From contig CAVXHG010000008.1 of NCBI GenBank assembly GCA_963761525.1, forward strand, positions 1,550,001-1,614,000: DNA of 64,000 nucleotides, written 5' to 3'. Below, one piece after another: positions 19,104 through 30,676 of this stretch; the first letter of the stretch is position 1; every line of letters starts with the position of its first letter. This DNA is from BOG-931 sp963761525 (GTDB taxonomy: Bacteria; Pseudomonadota; Alphaproteobacteria; Rhizobiales; Xanthobacteraceae). The notes beneath the pieces were generated by a model. The model ran no database searches, was not told the origin of the DNA, and saw nothing but the letters and a program-made list of their open reading frames with translations. The translations under genes were made by a program, and so were the position numbers.

Positions 19104-20102
19104 ACTGCGCGGGCCTTGCGCCAGCGGATATAGCGGAGCGTCATTCGCTCGACTGCGGCTTTGCAGGAAGAAACAAAGCCGAACAGTGCAAACGCGGCCC
19201 ACAACAGCCACAGCGCAAGATCGAGCGTGCTTGCAGTCAGCACAATCGCTGCGCGGCCGAGAAGCTTGACGATCGCGCGGGTCTTGCTGCCCTTGGCGGC
19301 GGCAAGCCGCGACAAGCGCGACATGTCGGCGGGTTCTTCGGCAACCGCGAGACCGTCAAGCGCGGCCTGCGTGCCGGCTTTGGCTTCGATCTGCCCGGTA
19401 TTCTCGGCAAGCTCGACCAAACCGCCAGCATCCTCGACTTTCACGACTTCCCGGGCAGCGCGCGCGACTAGCGCCGGATTGAGACGGCCTGTCCGGCGCG
19501 CCGCCTTTACAACCGACAGACCGACCCGCTCCGGCGCGGTCAGGCCAAGTCGAAATATAGGTCGCCGCAGTGATGGCAAGCCCAGCACCGGCGAGGCCAA
19601 GGATCCAGGGATCATATTTCTGACCGGTCAGATAACGCATGCCCTCGCGCGCGCCGTCTCTAATATCACCAAACACAAAGAGATCGCCGAACGCGGTGCC
19701 GGCAAGGCTTGCCAGGTCGGTCGGCTCGCCGGTCCATAGCCCTTTGACAAAGCGGCCAGCGGTGCCGGTTGGTGAGGCTGCCTTATCGCGGGCTTGCTTC
19801 ACGTCATCGGCAAGAACGGGATCAATGGCGACGCCGCGATCGGCAGCGAGATCGAGAAAGCTTTGTGCGAGGTCGGTATCGTCTGCGGCGAGCGCCGCGC
19901 GGATTTCGCGCTCGGCAACATCACGGTTGAACACGCGATCGAGCGCCTGATCGCTGATCTGCACCGGATCGTCCGCGGCCAACCGGGTTCCGGCCGCCGC
20001 ACCGCCGCGGACAAAAGCGAAAGCCGCCGCGGCGAACACAATCGCACCAGCAATTGCGAAGGCCGGGTGATGCACCGCACTGATGAAACGCTGTTTCGCC
20101 AT
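19066..20102 (-). CDS. Membrane protein of unknown function, two +1 frameshifts
   Basis: Starting at ATG 20102, an N-terminal membrane segment (FAIAGAIVFAAAAFAFV) is followed by a domain with DDTDLAQSFLDLAADRGV, then a hydrophobic hairpin (DPWILGLAGAGLAITAATYIS). Removing T19550 continues the frame as LGLTAPERVGLSVVKAARRTGRL. A Lys/Ala-rich stretch and further membrane helices (TASTLDLALWLLWAAFALFG) come next. Removing one G of 19091-19093 gives the stop at 19066-19068 and 344 residues. It converges on, and would overlap by 38 bases, the P450 gene. The family is common in Bradyrhizobium relatives and unnamed. Confidence 0.7.
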
Positions 20103-20204
20103 AACACCCTGATTTTGCCGATCCTTTGCGGCTTTTTGGCAACGAGGCGCAGTATTTCCGCAGCAAATCTAGGAATTCAGAGGCAAGCTCGCTATGGTGC
20201 AACC

Positions 20205-20450
20205 ATGAGCGAAGCAATTGTTCCGCACTTCCATAATGACCTTGGCGTCGCCGTCATCGAGATTGGCGCGCAGGAATTCATGTGCGTGGGAGCCCTGCCG
20301 CCATTCGACCACCCGCATGTGTACTGCGACATGGGCGGCGACAAGGAATATGTCTGCCCCTATTGCTCCACGCTCTACCGCCACGATCCGGCTTTGGCGC
20401 CCCGCGCCGCCCGTCCGGCGGAATGTGCCTTGATCGACACCACCGTCTAG
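20205..20450 (+). CDS. Zinc-finger domain protein (NDUFS6-like)
   Basis: The ATG at 20205 gives 81 residues. The motif HPHVYCDMGGDKEYVCPYCSTLY has the Cys/His spacing of the zf-CHCC fold found in NDUFS6, an accessory subunit of respiratory complex I in alphaproteobacteria and mitochondria. The N-terminal part (HFHNDLGVAVIEIGAQEFMC) fits the small bacterial versions. Zinc binding is very likely. A complex I role is inferred from family resemblance only, since no nuo genes are near. The next gene starts 44 bases later. Confidence 0.85.
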   Translation: MSEAIVPHFHNDLGVAVIEIGAQEFMCVGALPPFDHPHVYCDMGGDKEYVCPYCSTLYRHDPALAPRAARPAECALIDTTV

Positions 20451-20493
20451 AGCTGCTTCCGGAGCGGGTGTCCTGACGCCCTCGCGCAAAGTT

Positions 20494-21682
20494 ATGGTCG
20501 CTGGCGCCGGTATCGGCGGGCTGACCGCAGCGCTGGCGTTAGCGCGCCGCGATTTTCACGTCACCGTACTTGAGCAAGCGGAGCGACTTGAGGAAACCGG
20601 TGCCGGCATCCAGCTCTCGCCCAACGCCGCCCGGATCCTGATCGATCTTGGGCTGGGCGACCGGCTCGCGACCGCTCGTTGTCGTGCCGGAGGGCTTGCG
20701 CGTGCTCAACGGCAAGAACGGGCGGGAAATCCTGCGCATGCCGCTCGGCAGATTCGCATCGGAGCGTTACGGCGCACCCTATTGGTCGATCCATCGCGGC
20801 GATCTGCAAGCCGTGCTGGCCGCCGCAGCTAACGAAAAACTCGGCGTCACTCTTAAACTCGGCGTGCGCATGGAAGATTTCGCCGCGCACGACAATGGCA
20901 TCAGCGTCTCTGCGCGCGGCCGCAACGGCATCTGGCACGAGCAAGGCGATGCCTTGATCGCCGCCGACGGCTTGTGGTCGGTCGCGCGGGCTCGCATCGG
21001 ATCGGCCGATCGGCCACGTTTTGCCCGACGCGTCGCCTGGCGGGCGCTTATTCCGACCGATGTCGCTGCGGCGGAATTTCGCGAACCGCTGATCCACCTC
21101 TGGCTCGGCCGCGACGCACACGTCGTGCACTATCCGGTCAAAGCCGGAACGATGATCAACGTCGTTGTCATCATGGAAGACAGCTGGAATGCGCCGGGCT
21201 GGAGCGCGCCTGCAAACCGCAACGATCTGCTGTCGCGTTTATCGCCGCGCTGGGCAGAGCCACTGCTCGGCTTGCTTAATATTCCCGAAAGCTGGTTGCG
21301 CTGGGCGTTGTTCGATCGCCGGCCGTTGCGCAATTGGTCGCGGGGACCCGCAGCGCTGCTGGGGGACGCCGCCCATCCGATGCTGCCTTATCTGGCCCAA
21401 GGCGCCGCCATGGCGATCGAAGACGCCGAGATTTGTGCACAATGCCTCGCGCAAACGCCCGATGATGCCGAAAACGCACTGCGCTCCTATTGTTCGCTGC
21501 GCCGCACGCGCGCCCACAAGGTGCAGCGCCTCGCCGCCAGTAATGGGCAGCGCTATCACTTTGGCGGCCTGAACGAGATGATCCGCAATAACGTGATGCG
21601 GATAATGGGCGGCACACGTCTGTTGCAGCACTACGATTGGATTTATGGTTGGCGTCCGCCTGAAACGCTGTCGCTCTCGTAA
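20494..21682 (+). CDS. FAD-dependent monooxygenase (salicylate hydroxylase-like), +1 frameshift
   Basis: This is a class A flavoprotein hydroxylase. The dinucleotide fold VAGAGIGGLTAALALARR is at the N-terminus, the family motif LEETGAGIQLSPNAARIL follows, then GDALIAADGLWSVAR (DG motif) and the second FAD motif LLGDAAHPMLPYLAQGAAMAIEDA. An extra A at 20671 breaks the frame. Removing it gives DRLAPLVVVPEGL and 395 residues. The ATG at 20494 probably truncates the first strand (the usual start is a few codons earlier, and a CTG or a missing base upstream could supply it). The substrate is probably a hydroxylated aromatic acid. Confidence 0.85.
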
Positions 21683-21700
21683 CCAAACAACCAACGCACC

Positions 21701-22723
21701 ATGCTGTTTCCCACAACCGTCGCCGGCAGCTTACCGAAGCCTGCGTGGCTCGCTGAGCCGACCAAGCTGTGGCCGCAATGGCGCTTGAAGGGCGAAGAGC
21801 TTGCCGGAGCGAAGGATGACGCCACGCTTCTCGCGATCAAGCTGCAGGAAGATTGCGGCATCGACGTTGTCACCGACGGCGAGCAGTCGCGCCAGCATTT
21901 CGTGCACGGCTTTCTCGAAGCCGTCGACGGAATCGATTTCAACAAGCGCGTCGAGATGGGCATCCGCAACGACCGCTATAAGGCGATGTGCCCGACGGTC
22001 ACCGGCGAACTGAAATTGCGGCATCGCGTGCATCAGCGCGAAGCCCAGCTCGCGCGCGCCCACACCACGCGCAAACTGAAATTCACCCTGCCCGGCCCGA
22101 TGACCATCGTCGACACGATTGCGGACGCCCATTACGGCGACCGCGTAAAGATGGCTTTTGCTTTTGCCGGACTACTCAACAAGGAAATTCGCGGCCTCGC
22201 GGCGGACGGCGTCGATGTCATTCAGTTCGACGAGCCGGCCTTCAACGTCTACATGGATGCGGCCGCTGACTGGGGCATTGAGGCGCTGCATCGCGCCATG
22301 GAAGGCGTCGCCTGCACCAGCGCTGTGCACATTTGCTACGGCTACGGTATTACCGCCAATATCGAATGGAAAGCCGCGCTCGGCGCCGAATGGCGGCAGT
22401 ATGAGAAATTCTTTCCGGCGCTGGCGAAAAGTCGAATCGATCAAGTGTCGATCGAGTGCATCAATTCACACGTGCCGATGAGCGTATTGAAGCTGCTCGG
22501 CAACAAGGACGTCCAGCTCGGGGTTATCGATGTCGCAACCGATAAAATCGAGACGCCAGAGGAAATTGCCGCGGTGATCGGCAAAGCGGCAGAGTTCATA
22601 CCTGCGCAAAAAATCATCGCTGGGACGAATTGCGGCATGGCTCCGATGCGCCGCGAAATCGCCGCATTGAAGCTCGAAGCACTCGCCCGCGGCGCCGCCC
22701 TGGCGCGCAAAACGTTTGGCTGA
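21701..22723 (+). CDS. MetE-like methionine synthase, C-terminal-domain form
   Basis: The 340 residues form a single cobalamin-independent methionine synthase barrel. Motifs are FPTTVAGSLPKP, VVTDGEQSRQHF, FTLPGPMTIVDT, IQFDEPAFNVY and the zinc ligands His210 and Cys212 (HICYGYG) and Cys311 (TNCGMAP). It lacks the N-terminal half of plant and enteric MetE, like the short MetE-family proteins that take methyl groups from other donors (known). It starts 18 bases after the monooxygenase gene, so the two are probably co-transcribed. The methyl donor is unknown. Confidence 0.87.
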   Translation: MLFPTTVAGSLPKPAWLAEPTKLWPQWRLKGEELAGAKDDATLLAIKLQEDCGIDVVTDGEQSRQHFVHGFLEAVDGIDFNKRVEMGIRNDRYKAMCPTVTGELKLRHRVHQREAQLARAHTTRKLKFTLPGPMTIVDTIADAHYGDRVKMAFAFAGLLNKEIRGLAADGVDVIQFDEPAFNVYMDAAADWGIEALHRAMEGVACTSAVHICYGYGITANIEWKAALGAEWRQYEKFFPALAKSRIDQVSIECINSHVPMSVLKLLGNKDVQLGVIDVATDKIETPEEIAAVIGKAAEFIPAQKIIAGTNCGMAPMRREIAALKLEALARGAALARKTFG

Positions 22724-22841
22724 TCTTCGTTACCCATCACACAGCCTGATCCGACCGTGTGAAGCGCGCCAAGGGGGCGCTAGTAGGATTTTGTTAAAGT
22801 TTTGCCGATTTGATGCGATGCAGCAAAAAAGGAAAGTTGGA

Positions 22842-23072
22842 ATGTACGCCCCGTTCGTCACCACCGTATCGTTTGCCGATCGCGACGGTAGCGCGGTTCG
22901 GCTTCAGTATGGCGTTTCTGCAGGCGACGCCCGCGAGGCGCGCAGCGAAATCGAACGGCGGCTGATCAACCAGGAACTTTATAATTATTCGATTTTGGAA
23001 GTGCGGCCCGCGACCTCTACCGAAGCCGAATCGCTGCAGCTCCCCGAAGGCGCAGCCAGGCTTCTGGACTGA
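22842..23072 (+). CDS. Small conserved hypothetical protein
   Basis: The ATG at 22842 has GGAAAG 6 bases upstream and gives 76 residues. It begins MYAPFVTTVSFADRDGSAVRL and has a helical middle (DAREARSEIERRLINQEL), suggesting a small alpha/beta protein. An ATG at 22818 would add eight residues. No known family was recognised. A dispersed palindrome follows. Confidence 0.6.
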   Translation: MYAPFVTTVSFADRDGSAVRLQYGVSAGDAREARSEIERRLINQELYNYSILEVRPATSTEAESLQLPEGAARLLD

Positions 23073-23159
23073 ACGTAACACGCAGAGCGAATTTCAAACT
23101 CACTTCCCTAGAGCGAAGTCGTTTTAAATTGAATCGATCGTCGCTCTAGCATTTTGATT

Positions 23160-23235
23160 GAGCATGATCTTTTCGGAAAACCGGTTTCCACCCTCGGATC
23201 AAGTCCGAGGGCAGGCTTTTTCCGGATCATGCTCT
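23160..23235. repeat. Dispersed palindromic repeat (AGCATGATC family), second copy
   Basis: The arms GAGCATGATC (23160-23169) and GATCATGCTC (23225-23234) pair, and inner CTTTTCGGAAAACC and TTTTTCCG also match. A nested hairpin CCCTCGGAtcaagTCCGAGGG lies in the middle. It is the same element as at 69-116, here longer. It overlaps the stop codon of the CsoR-like gene. Confidence 0.8.
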
Positions 23236-23509
23236 AACGGTCGCTGCGCGAAATCACCTCGATCAACTCACTGACTTTGCGCCGCTGTTCGGCTTTGTCG
23301 CCGGACGCGATCGCATGCTCGACACAGTGCGCCGCATGATCGGCGAGGATCTCTTCCTCGGCGCGGCGTAGCGCCGCGCGAGCCGCCGAGAGCTGGGTCA
23401 CGATATCGATGCAATAGCGGTCGTCTTCGACCATGCGCGACAGTCCGCGCACCTGACCTTCGATACGTTTGAGGCGTTTGAGAACCGACGTCTTGGCAAG
23501 GGGCTGCAT
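23234..23509 (-). CDS. csoR: CsoR/RcnR family metal-sensing repressor
   Basis: The ATG at 23509 gives 91 residues of the four-helix DUF156 repressor family. Family residues seen are VLKRLKRIEGQVRGLSRMVEDDRYCIDIVTQL, with the first metal Cys in RYC, and the His/Cys pair in HAAHCVEHAI, the C-H-C pattern of copper-sensing CsoR. Metal binding releases DNA. The gene is divergent from a copper ATPase, with starts 49 bases apart and a GC-rich palindrome between them. Copper sensing is inferred from the ligands and the neighbour. Confidence 0.9.
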   Translation of the reverse strand: MQPLAKTSVLKRLKRIEGQVRGLSRMVEDDRYCIDIVTQLSAARAALRRAEEEILADHAAHCVEHAIASGDKAEQRRKVSELIEVISRSDR

Positions 23510-23518
23510 AGCAGTTAT

Positions 23519-23535
23519 ATACCCCCCCAGGGTAT
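23519..23535. promoter_or_regulatory. CsoR-type operator between csoR and the copper ATPase gene
   Basis: The sequence ATACCCCCCCAGGGTAT has perfect outer arms ATACCC and GGGTAT around a C-rich centre. G/C-tract operators flanked by ATA/TAT are the known recognition type of CsoR-family repressors. It lies 10 bases from the csoR start and 24 from the ATPase start, so one bound repressor could control both. Confidence 0.75.
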
Positions 23536-23558
23536 CAATTTCAAGCAGGTTATCAGCC

Positions 23559-25874
<2,316 letters not shown>

Positions 25875-25925
25875 GCGCTGTTCGCGCCCGCCCGCATCAT
25901 TTATAGTTGAGCGCTTTATTGATCC

Positions 25926-26309
25926 TCAGCGCACCGTTTGATCGCTCTGGTAGGTCTGCGTCAGCTCGCATTTCTTTTCGGCGGCCTGCTGCTGCACCAT
26001 TTTCTTTTGCGTGAGCACAGTCTGATAATCGGAGCTGTAAGCCACCGCTCCGACAACCTTTCCGCCGGCGGTCTGGTTTGCGCGGTCGATCTCCGCCCGC
26101 AGTTCAGCTTCGCGCTTGTTCAGCAAAACCCACTGATCGGAAAGATCCTTGCAATGGTACACATCGTATTGCGACGGATCGACCAGGATGAGCTGGCCAA
26201 TACCATTGGCGCTGTTGCAGCCGGCCAACGCCAGGACTGTCACTGCGCAGATCGAGGCGGCTAAACAATATACCGTACGCGATTTCCGGTTGGCCTCGTC
26301 AAGCAGCAT
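25926..26309 (-). CDS. Putative lipoprotein
   Basis: The 127 residues begin with a charged N-terminus and hydrophobic stretch (LAASICAVTVLALAGC). LAGC is a lipobox with Cys31 as the lipid anchor. The mature part contains YHCKDLSDQWVLLNKREAELRAEIDRA, a helical, probably coiled region, and a Gln/Lys-rich tail. It converges with the copper ATPase gene 51 bases away. Unknown family. Outer- or inner-membrane placement cannot be told. Confidence 0.75.
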   Translation of the reverse strand: MLLDEANRKSRTVYCLAASICAVTVLALAGCNSANGIGQLILVDPSQYDVYHCKDLSDQWVLLNKREAELRAEIDRANQTAGGKVVGAVAYSSDYQTVLTQKKMVQQQAAEKKCELTQTYQSDQTVR

Positions 26310-26407
26310 TACCAGCGTCCCACCATCCCCACGCGGACCCCCATGGCCTGCTCGGTCGCAGCAAGGTGTGCCGCAAATAAGGCGGACGGCACCAACGAAG
26401 GCCGATC

Positions 26408-26695
26408 TTACGCCTGGGGCGTTGGGAACTGGACGCCTATGAGCAAGCCATCACGCCAGACGATCTTGCAGTGACGGCGTGGTCCACCACCCTTAGTCAA
26501 TAAGAGCATGAAACGCTCTGGCAACTCGCAGTCATTCTTCAGCTGAAGACGCGCACCGGAATCCGAGATATCGATGATTGCGCAAGGACAGGGGTCAGCG
26601 CCACGTTCGACAATAATAGTCGCGTTATAGTGGAACTTCCGCCGCGGACTTTTGCGCAGTTCGGCTTGGCTGCGATAATTGCCGACGGCGACCAT
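26408..26695 (-). CDS. Single-domain PilZ protein
   Basis: The 95 residues are one PilZ domain. The N-terminal cyclic di-GMP motif is SPRRKFHYNATI (RxxxR-like, with Arg at the expected place). The second motif is IIDISDSGARL (D/NxSxxG). The end IVWRDGLLIGVQF is the typical last strand. It is probably a stand-alone cyclic di-GMP receptor. It is transcribed away from the membrane protein gene that follows. Confidence 0.87.
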   Translation of the reverse strand: MVAVGNYRSQAELRKSPRRKFHYNATIIVERGADPCPCAIIDISDSGARLQLKNDCELPERFMLLLTKGGGPRRHCKIVWRDGLLIGVQFPTPQA

Positions 26696-26982
26696 AACAA
26701 AAATTCCCGCACATAGTGGGCCGAGCTTCCCCGATAAAGTTAAGTAAACTCCATTAACGGCTCGTAAACCCCTCTGTCCTCGGGACTAAGTCGGCCCCCG
26801 CTTTACAGTCCGCTGCATCATGAAAATGCAACGGAACTCATTTGACTACGCCATAGCGTGGTCGCGGGGGCGACCAGTTGCATCGCGTTTGATTATGACA
26901 ATTGTGACAGGGCTTAATCTCGCCTTGTATGTCGACCGTATTACGCTTTAGTGATTTTACGATAACGCCTGCGGAGAAAGCG

Positions 26983-27879
26983 ATGAGCCTCGCTTGGGTC
27001 GACTGGTCGAACCCGGTGGCAATCTGGTGGGTTTGTCTGGTCGTTGTCGGCGCCGGCAACGTCGCGGCGCTGGGTTGGCTTGGATTACGTTATCACCGCG
27101 GTCCACGACGCACCGGCACGGCGTTCTCGATCGAGCCGTTACTCCTGCTTTGCGCAGTCTATGTGCTTGTCTGCGCGTTCCGCTCGGCAATGCCGCGCGC
27201 TGATGTGCAGCGGATTTGTCTGTTCGACACATGGCTTTCGAGTGTCATGGTTGGGCGTTCCGTTGCGACGGTCGCGGAGCTTTGCTTCGCCGCGCAATGG
27301 GCGATCGTGCTGCGTACGCTCGGCCGGCTCGCCAACTCGGACACGGCGCGAGGCATCTCCCGATTCATCGTGCCGCTGATCGCGGTCGCGGAATGTTGCT
27401 CGTGGTATGCGGTGATCACGACGAGTTATCTGGGCAATGTCGCCGAGAACTCGATCTGGACGCTGACTTTTGCCCTTGTTGCAATCGCGCTGATCCGGCT
27501 GGTGCCGCGCTTTCACGGCGCCCTTCAATTGGTCATCGCCGGAGCCGCAATTGGCGGCATCGGTTACGTGATCTTCATGAGCACGGTCGATGTGCCGATG
27601 TATTTGACGCGCTGGCTGGCCGATCAGGCGAGCGGCAAACATCTCCTCGGCTTTTTTGCCGGCTTGCGCGACCTCGCAACACACTGGGTTGTGACTCACG
27701 ACATCGCCGATTGGCGACAGGAGATCGCCTGGATGTCGCTTTACTTCAGCATGGCGGTGTGGACCAGCCTCACGCTCGCAAGCCTCGGCCTTGTGAAGCA
27801 TCAGCTGCCGCGTTTTGTTGTGCGCGCACCGCGCGTGAAAGCAACACGGCGGCAGCTGCCAGTCACCGTTCGCTTCTGA
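26983..27879 (+). CDS. Multi-pass membrane protein, unknown function
   Basis: The ATG at 26983 has GGAGAAAG directly upstream and is preferred over the ATG at 26929, which lacks a ribosome site. The 298 residues have about seven hydrophobic segments, beginning with AIWWVCLVVVGAGNVAALG and ending with MSLYFSMAVWTSLTLASLGLV. The loops hold CFRSAMPRADVQRICLFDTW-like conserved residues. The C-terminus is Arg/Lys-rich and probably cytoplasmic. No transporter or enzyme family was recognised. Confidence 0.7.
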   Translation: MSLAWVDWSNPVAIWWVCLVVVGAGNVAALGWLGLRYHRGPRRTGTAFSIEPLLLLCAVYVLVCAFRSAMPRADVQRICLFDTWLSSVMVGRSVATVAELCFAAQWAIVLRTLGRLANSDTARGISRFIVPLIAVAECCSWYAVITTSYLGNVAENSIWTLTFALVAIALIRLVPRFHGALQLVIAGAAIGGIGYVIFMSTVDVPMYLTRWLADQASGKHLLGFFAGLRDLATHWVVTHDIADWRQEIAWMSLYFSMAVWTSLTLASLGLVKHQLPRFVVRAPRVKATRRQLPVTVRF

Positions 27880-27902
27880 ACTTAATTGCCGCAAAAGAAA
27901 AT

Positions 27903-27938
27903 CGCCCCGGTGCGCAACGCGCCGGGGCGAGGAACAAA
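27903..27938. terminator. Hairpin terminator between the membrane protein and HU genes
   Basis: An 8-bp stem CGCCCCGG / CCGGGGCG encloses an inner GCG/CGC pairing. Read on the minus strand the hairpin is followed by ATTTTCTTTT, a good U-tract for ending the HU transcript. It may also end the membrane protein transcript from the other side. Confidence 0.75.
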
Positions 27939-27955
27939 CCAGACTAGTATCGGCG

Positions 27956-28270
27956 TCAGATCGCTTCCTTGAGATCCTTGGCCGCGCGGAACGCGACCTT
28001 CTTGCTGGCCTTGATCTTGATCGCTTCGCCGGTGGCCGGGTTACGGCCCATGCGCGCGGCGCGCTTGCGGACCTGAAGGATGCCAAGCCCGGCGATACGA
28101 ATGCGCTCGCCCTTCTTCAGATGCTTGGTGATGAGCGCCACCAGGCCCTGCAGCAGTGCCTCGCCGCCGCGCTTGGTCATCTGGTGCTCTTCGGCCAGGA
28201 CCGCCGCGAGATGCTTGATGGTTACGGGTTTGCCCGGCTTCGCGGGAGCCTTGGACTTGGAAACAGCCAT
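27956..28270 (-). CDS. HU family DNA-binding protein
   Basis: The ATG at 28270 follows GAGAGG and gives 104 residues. A Lys/Pro/Ala-rich N-terminal extension (SKSKAPAKPGKP) precedes the histone-like fold. The helical dimer part is LAAVLAEEHQMTKRGGEALLQGLVALI and the DNA-contacting arm is KRAARMGRNPATGEAIKIKASKKVAFRAAKDL. The conserved arm Pro (GRNPATG) that intercalates DNA is present. It bends and compacts DNA. The basic extension makes it slightly longer than the usual 90 residues. Confidence 0.92.
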   Translation of the reverse strand: MAVSKSKAPAKPGKPVTIKHLAAVLAEEHQMTKRGGEALLQGLVALITKHLKKGERIRIAGLGILQVRKRAARMGRNPATGEAIKIKASKKVAFRAAKDLKEAI

Positions 28271-28494
28271 TTTAAAGTACCTCTCCGGCGCGATATTGCG
28301 CTGTAGCAGGGGAGATATGATTCGGGCTGAAAAAGAAACCGCTTTGGGGGTTCCTAAACAGAATGACTCCACAGGAATTGCAGTGGATTCCGGCATATTA
28401 CCGGGCGATTGAGCTTGGTCTGGATTTAAGATGGCCAATCGTGGCCTAATGCACAGGGGTGTTTCGAGCCGGGAGAAATCGGGGACCTGATACC

Positions 28495-28707
28495 ATGAAG
28501 GGACTTCTACTACTTATCGTTTTCGGACTTGCGGCGCTGAGCTTTACCGCAATGACAGCGCAAAACACCAATGTAACCGCCGAAGGCTACAACTGGGCGA
28601 CGCGGGTTTGCTCATCGGCCCACGATCTCTGCAAGTACCCGCACGAACTCGGTTATGCCGCAGTCGGTTTCGGGATAATCTGGCTTCTGACGCTCCTAAT
28701 GAAGTGA
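28495..28707 (+). CDS. Small membrane protein
   Basis: The ATG at 28495 gives 70 residues with two hydrophobic segments, LLLLIVFGLAALSFTAM at the N-terminus and LGYAAVGFGIIWLLTLLM at the C-terminus. The intervening loop has two Cys (RVCSSAHDLCKYP) that could form a disulfide in the periplasm. Unknown function. Similar short proteins occur in Bradyrhizobium relatives. Confidence 0.6.
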   Translation: MKGLLLLIVFGLAALSFTAMTAQNTNVTAEGYNWATRVCSSAHDLCKYPHELGYAAVGFGIIWLLTLLMK

Positions 28708-28747
28708 CCCGTAACAACACGCTCCGCCGAGCGCAGTAAGGTCAGCC

Positions 28748-29014
28748 GTGGAGGATCAGGTGCTTCGCCACGCGATACTTTTTGTCGTGACTACCGCGCT
28801 TGGCGTCAGCCCAGTCCTGGCTCCAGTCCTGGCTGCGGATAAACCGATCCCCGCTCTAAGGACACCTGTTCAAACGATGCCCAAAGAGCAAACCAAAGGC
28901 GACGATTGGAGAAGCAAGGCCTGGATATGCCCGATCGCAGGACGCTGCGGACCAGCAGGCACGCCCGGACTAGGCTCGTGGACACCAACGCAAGGTTCAC
29001 CTAACCCTCGGTAG
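28748..29014 (+). CDS. Small secreted hypothetical protein
   Basis: A GTG at 28748 gives 88 residues with a signal-like N-terminus (AILFVVTTALGVSPVLAPVLAAD). The mature part is short and Pro/Gly/Thr-rich, with two Cys in WICPIAGRCGP. It lies 40 bases after the small membrane protein gene and could be co-transcribed. No family was recognised. The coding status is moderately supported by the signal peptide. Confidence 0.4.
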   Translation: MEDQVLRHAILFVVTTALGVSPVLAPVLAADKPIPALRTPVQTMPKEQTKGDDWRSKAWICPIAGRCGPAGTPGLGSWTPTQGSPNPR

Positions 29015-29095
29015 TTTTAAAGCTGCGCTCTAATGGTCCACATTCCCGTTTGTATTTATTTGATGCGGGCAACCCTGGCGTCGCGAGTTCGCGAC

Positions 29096-30097
29096 ATGAT
29101 GCGTTTGCTGTCACCGCGGTTCATAGCGGTCGCGCTGGCGTCGGCGCTAATCTACTTCGGCGCGACAACGGCGCATGCGCAAACCTGTTCGGTCTCCGCC
29201 GCATCGGGCAATTACGGGGCAGTCAATGTCCTGGCAGGCAGCGCGGTCAGTACGTCGTCGTCGTTTATGGTGACCTGCAGCGGCTGCACCTTGGGCTGCA
29301 CCGTCAATGCCTGCATCCAATTCAATCAAGGCTCGCCGAACGGCAACAGCTCAATCCGCTACATGGGCAACGGCGCCAATACGGTGCAGCATGAACTGTA
29401 TAGCAACCCAGGCCTGACCCAAACTTGGGGGTCGTGGGGCTACGGCACGTCAGCCTATGGCACGTCCGGTGTCAGTACCAATCTCACTTTGCCGGCGCTG
29501 GGCGGTTCGACGAGCCAAATGCTGACCGTCTACGGCGCGTTTAAAGCGAACCAACAGACGGCCGTGCCGGGGACTTATACCTGGACTACTTCTTCTCCGG
29601 TCATTGCCTACGGTCCTTATCTCCTAATCAGTCCGAACTGCTCGTCGAATCCAGGCAACATCGCAAACGCCGGCTCGTCTACCTGGACGGCCACTGTTTC
29701 CCCGAATTGCAATGTATCCGCGGGCAATCTCAACTTCGGAACGGCTTCGCTTTTGACCTCGGCTATCACCGCGAACGCCTCGATCATGGTGCAGTGCACG
29801 AACACCACCCCCTACTCCGTCGGCCTCGACAATGGCGCCCATGCATCGAGTGGCCAGCGGCGCATGCAATCCAGCAGCAACTTCATAAATTATAACTTGT
29901 ACACGGATTCCGGATATTCGCTGCCATGGACGACGACAAGTTCGCCGACCAGTTGCACCGCCGGCTCCGGGAGCTGTGTGCTTGGTACCGGCACCGGATC
30001 CAATCAGAACGTCACCGTTTATGGCGAAGTCCCGGTCCAGCCATCTCAGGCTCCGGGTGGCTATAACGACACCGTTGTTGTCACCGTGACGTATTGA
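29096..30097 (+). CDS. Two-domain spore coat U (SCPU) fimbrial protein
   Basis: The ATG at 29096 starts a clean signal peptide (RFIAVALASALIYFGATTAHAQ); an ATG at 29033 is an alternative. Two SCPU domains follow. The first has TCSVSAASGNYGAVNVLAG, and the second starts near CNVSAGNLNFGTASLL and ends in the donor-strand-like YNDTVVVTVTY. Such subunits build archaic chaperone-usher (Csu-type) pili on the cell surface. Two domains in one chain suggest a tip adhesin (inference from CsuE-like architecture). The chaperone and usher genes lie 840 bases downstream. Confidence 0.85.
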   Translation: MMRLLSPRFIAVALASALIYFGATTAHAQTCSVSAASGNYGAVNVLAGSAVSTSSSFMVTCSGCTLGCTVNACIQFNQGSPNGNSSIRYMGNGANTVQHELYSNPGLTQTWGSWGYGTSAYGTSGVSTNLTLPALGGSTSQMLTVYGAFKANQQTAVPGTYTWTTSSPVIAYGPYLLISPNCSSNPGNIANAGSSTWTATVSPNCNVSAGNLNFGTASLLTSAITANASIMVQCTNTTPYSVGLDNGAHASSGQRRMQSSSNFINYNLYTDSGYSLPWTTTSSPTSCTAGSGSCVLGTGTGSNQNVTVYGEVPVQPSQAPGGYNDTVVVTVTY

Positions 30098-30151
30098 CGT
30101 TCGCAACTATCGCGCCAGCAATTTGCGAGCTGTGTTTAGGCTTGTGCTTCA

Positions 30152-30676
30152 TCAGTACGTGACAGTCATCGTCACCGTATCTGAATAGGTGCCGGATGGC
30201 GGCGCGGTCAGCGTGGTCGGGACTTGACCGTAGACCGGAATGGACTGCGTGGTGCCGTTGCCGGTCCCCAAATAACAATCGTTCGTGACCGTGCAGGCAC
30301 TGTTGCTGGCGCCCGTGGTCCACGGAAACGTGAAACCGGCATCGACGTAGAGCCCGTACGGCAGAAAATTGCCGCTACTGGCCATGCGGTTCGAGCCGCC
30401 GGAAAAGTTCAAGCCCTGTCCCATTCCGATCGAGTACGGGCTGCCGTTCGTGCAAATCACGGAGAGCGACGTGCTGCCGGTGACCGCAGCCGACGTCAGG
30501 GACGTGCCGGCCGTCGAGGGAAATGTCAGCGTCGCAGCATTGATTGTGCACGACGCGGTAATGGTCATTTGGACCGTCAGGGTATTTGTGGCTGTGCCGG
30601 CGTGTGCCGCGCGCGGCCAAGGCAGACACGCGAAGCCCAGCAACACTCCGAAGATCAAGCTTGCGGGTCTAATCAT
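30152..30676 (-). CDS. Spore coat U domain fimbrial subunit
   Basis: The ATG at 30676, with GGAGG 12 bases upstream, gives 174 residues. The signal peptide (LIFGVLLGFACLPWPRAAHA) is followed by one SCPU domain. Cysteines occur at TASCTINAA, SVICTNGSP, NSACTV and NDCYLG. The end SGTYSDTVTMTVTY closely matches the end of the two-domain protein. It is probably the major pilin of the same fibre. It is unusual in being on the opposite strand from the rest of the cluster. Confidence 0.85.
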   Translation of the reverse strand: MIRPASLIFGVLLGFACLPWPRAAHAGTATNTLTVQMTITASCTINAATLTFPSTAGTSLTSAAVTGSTSLSVICTNGSPYSIGMGQGLNFSGGSNRMASSGNFLPYGLYVDAGFTFPWTTGASNSACTVTNDCYLGTGNGTTQSIPVYGQVPTTLTAPPSGTYSDTVTMTVTY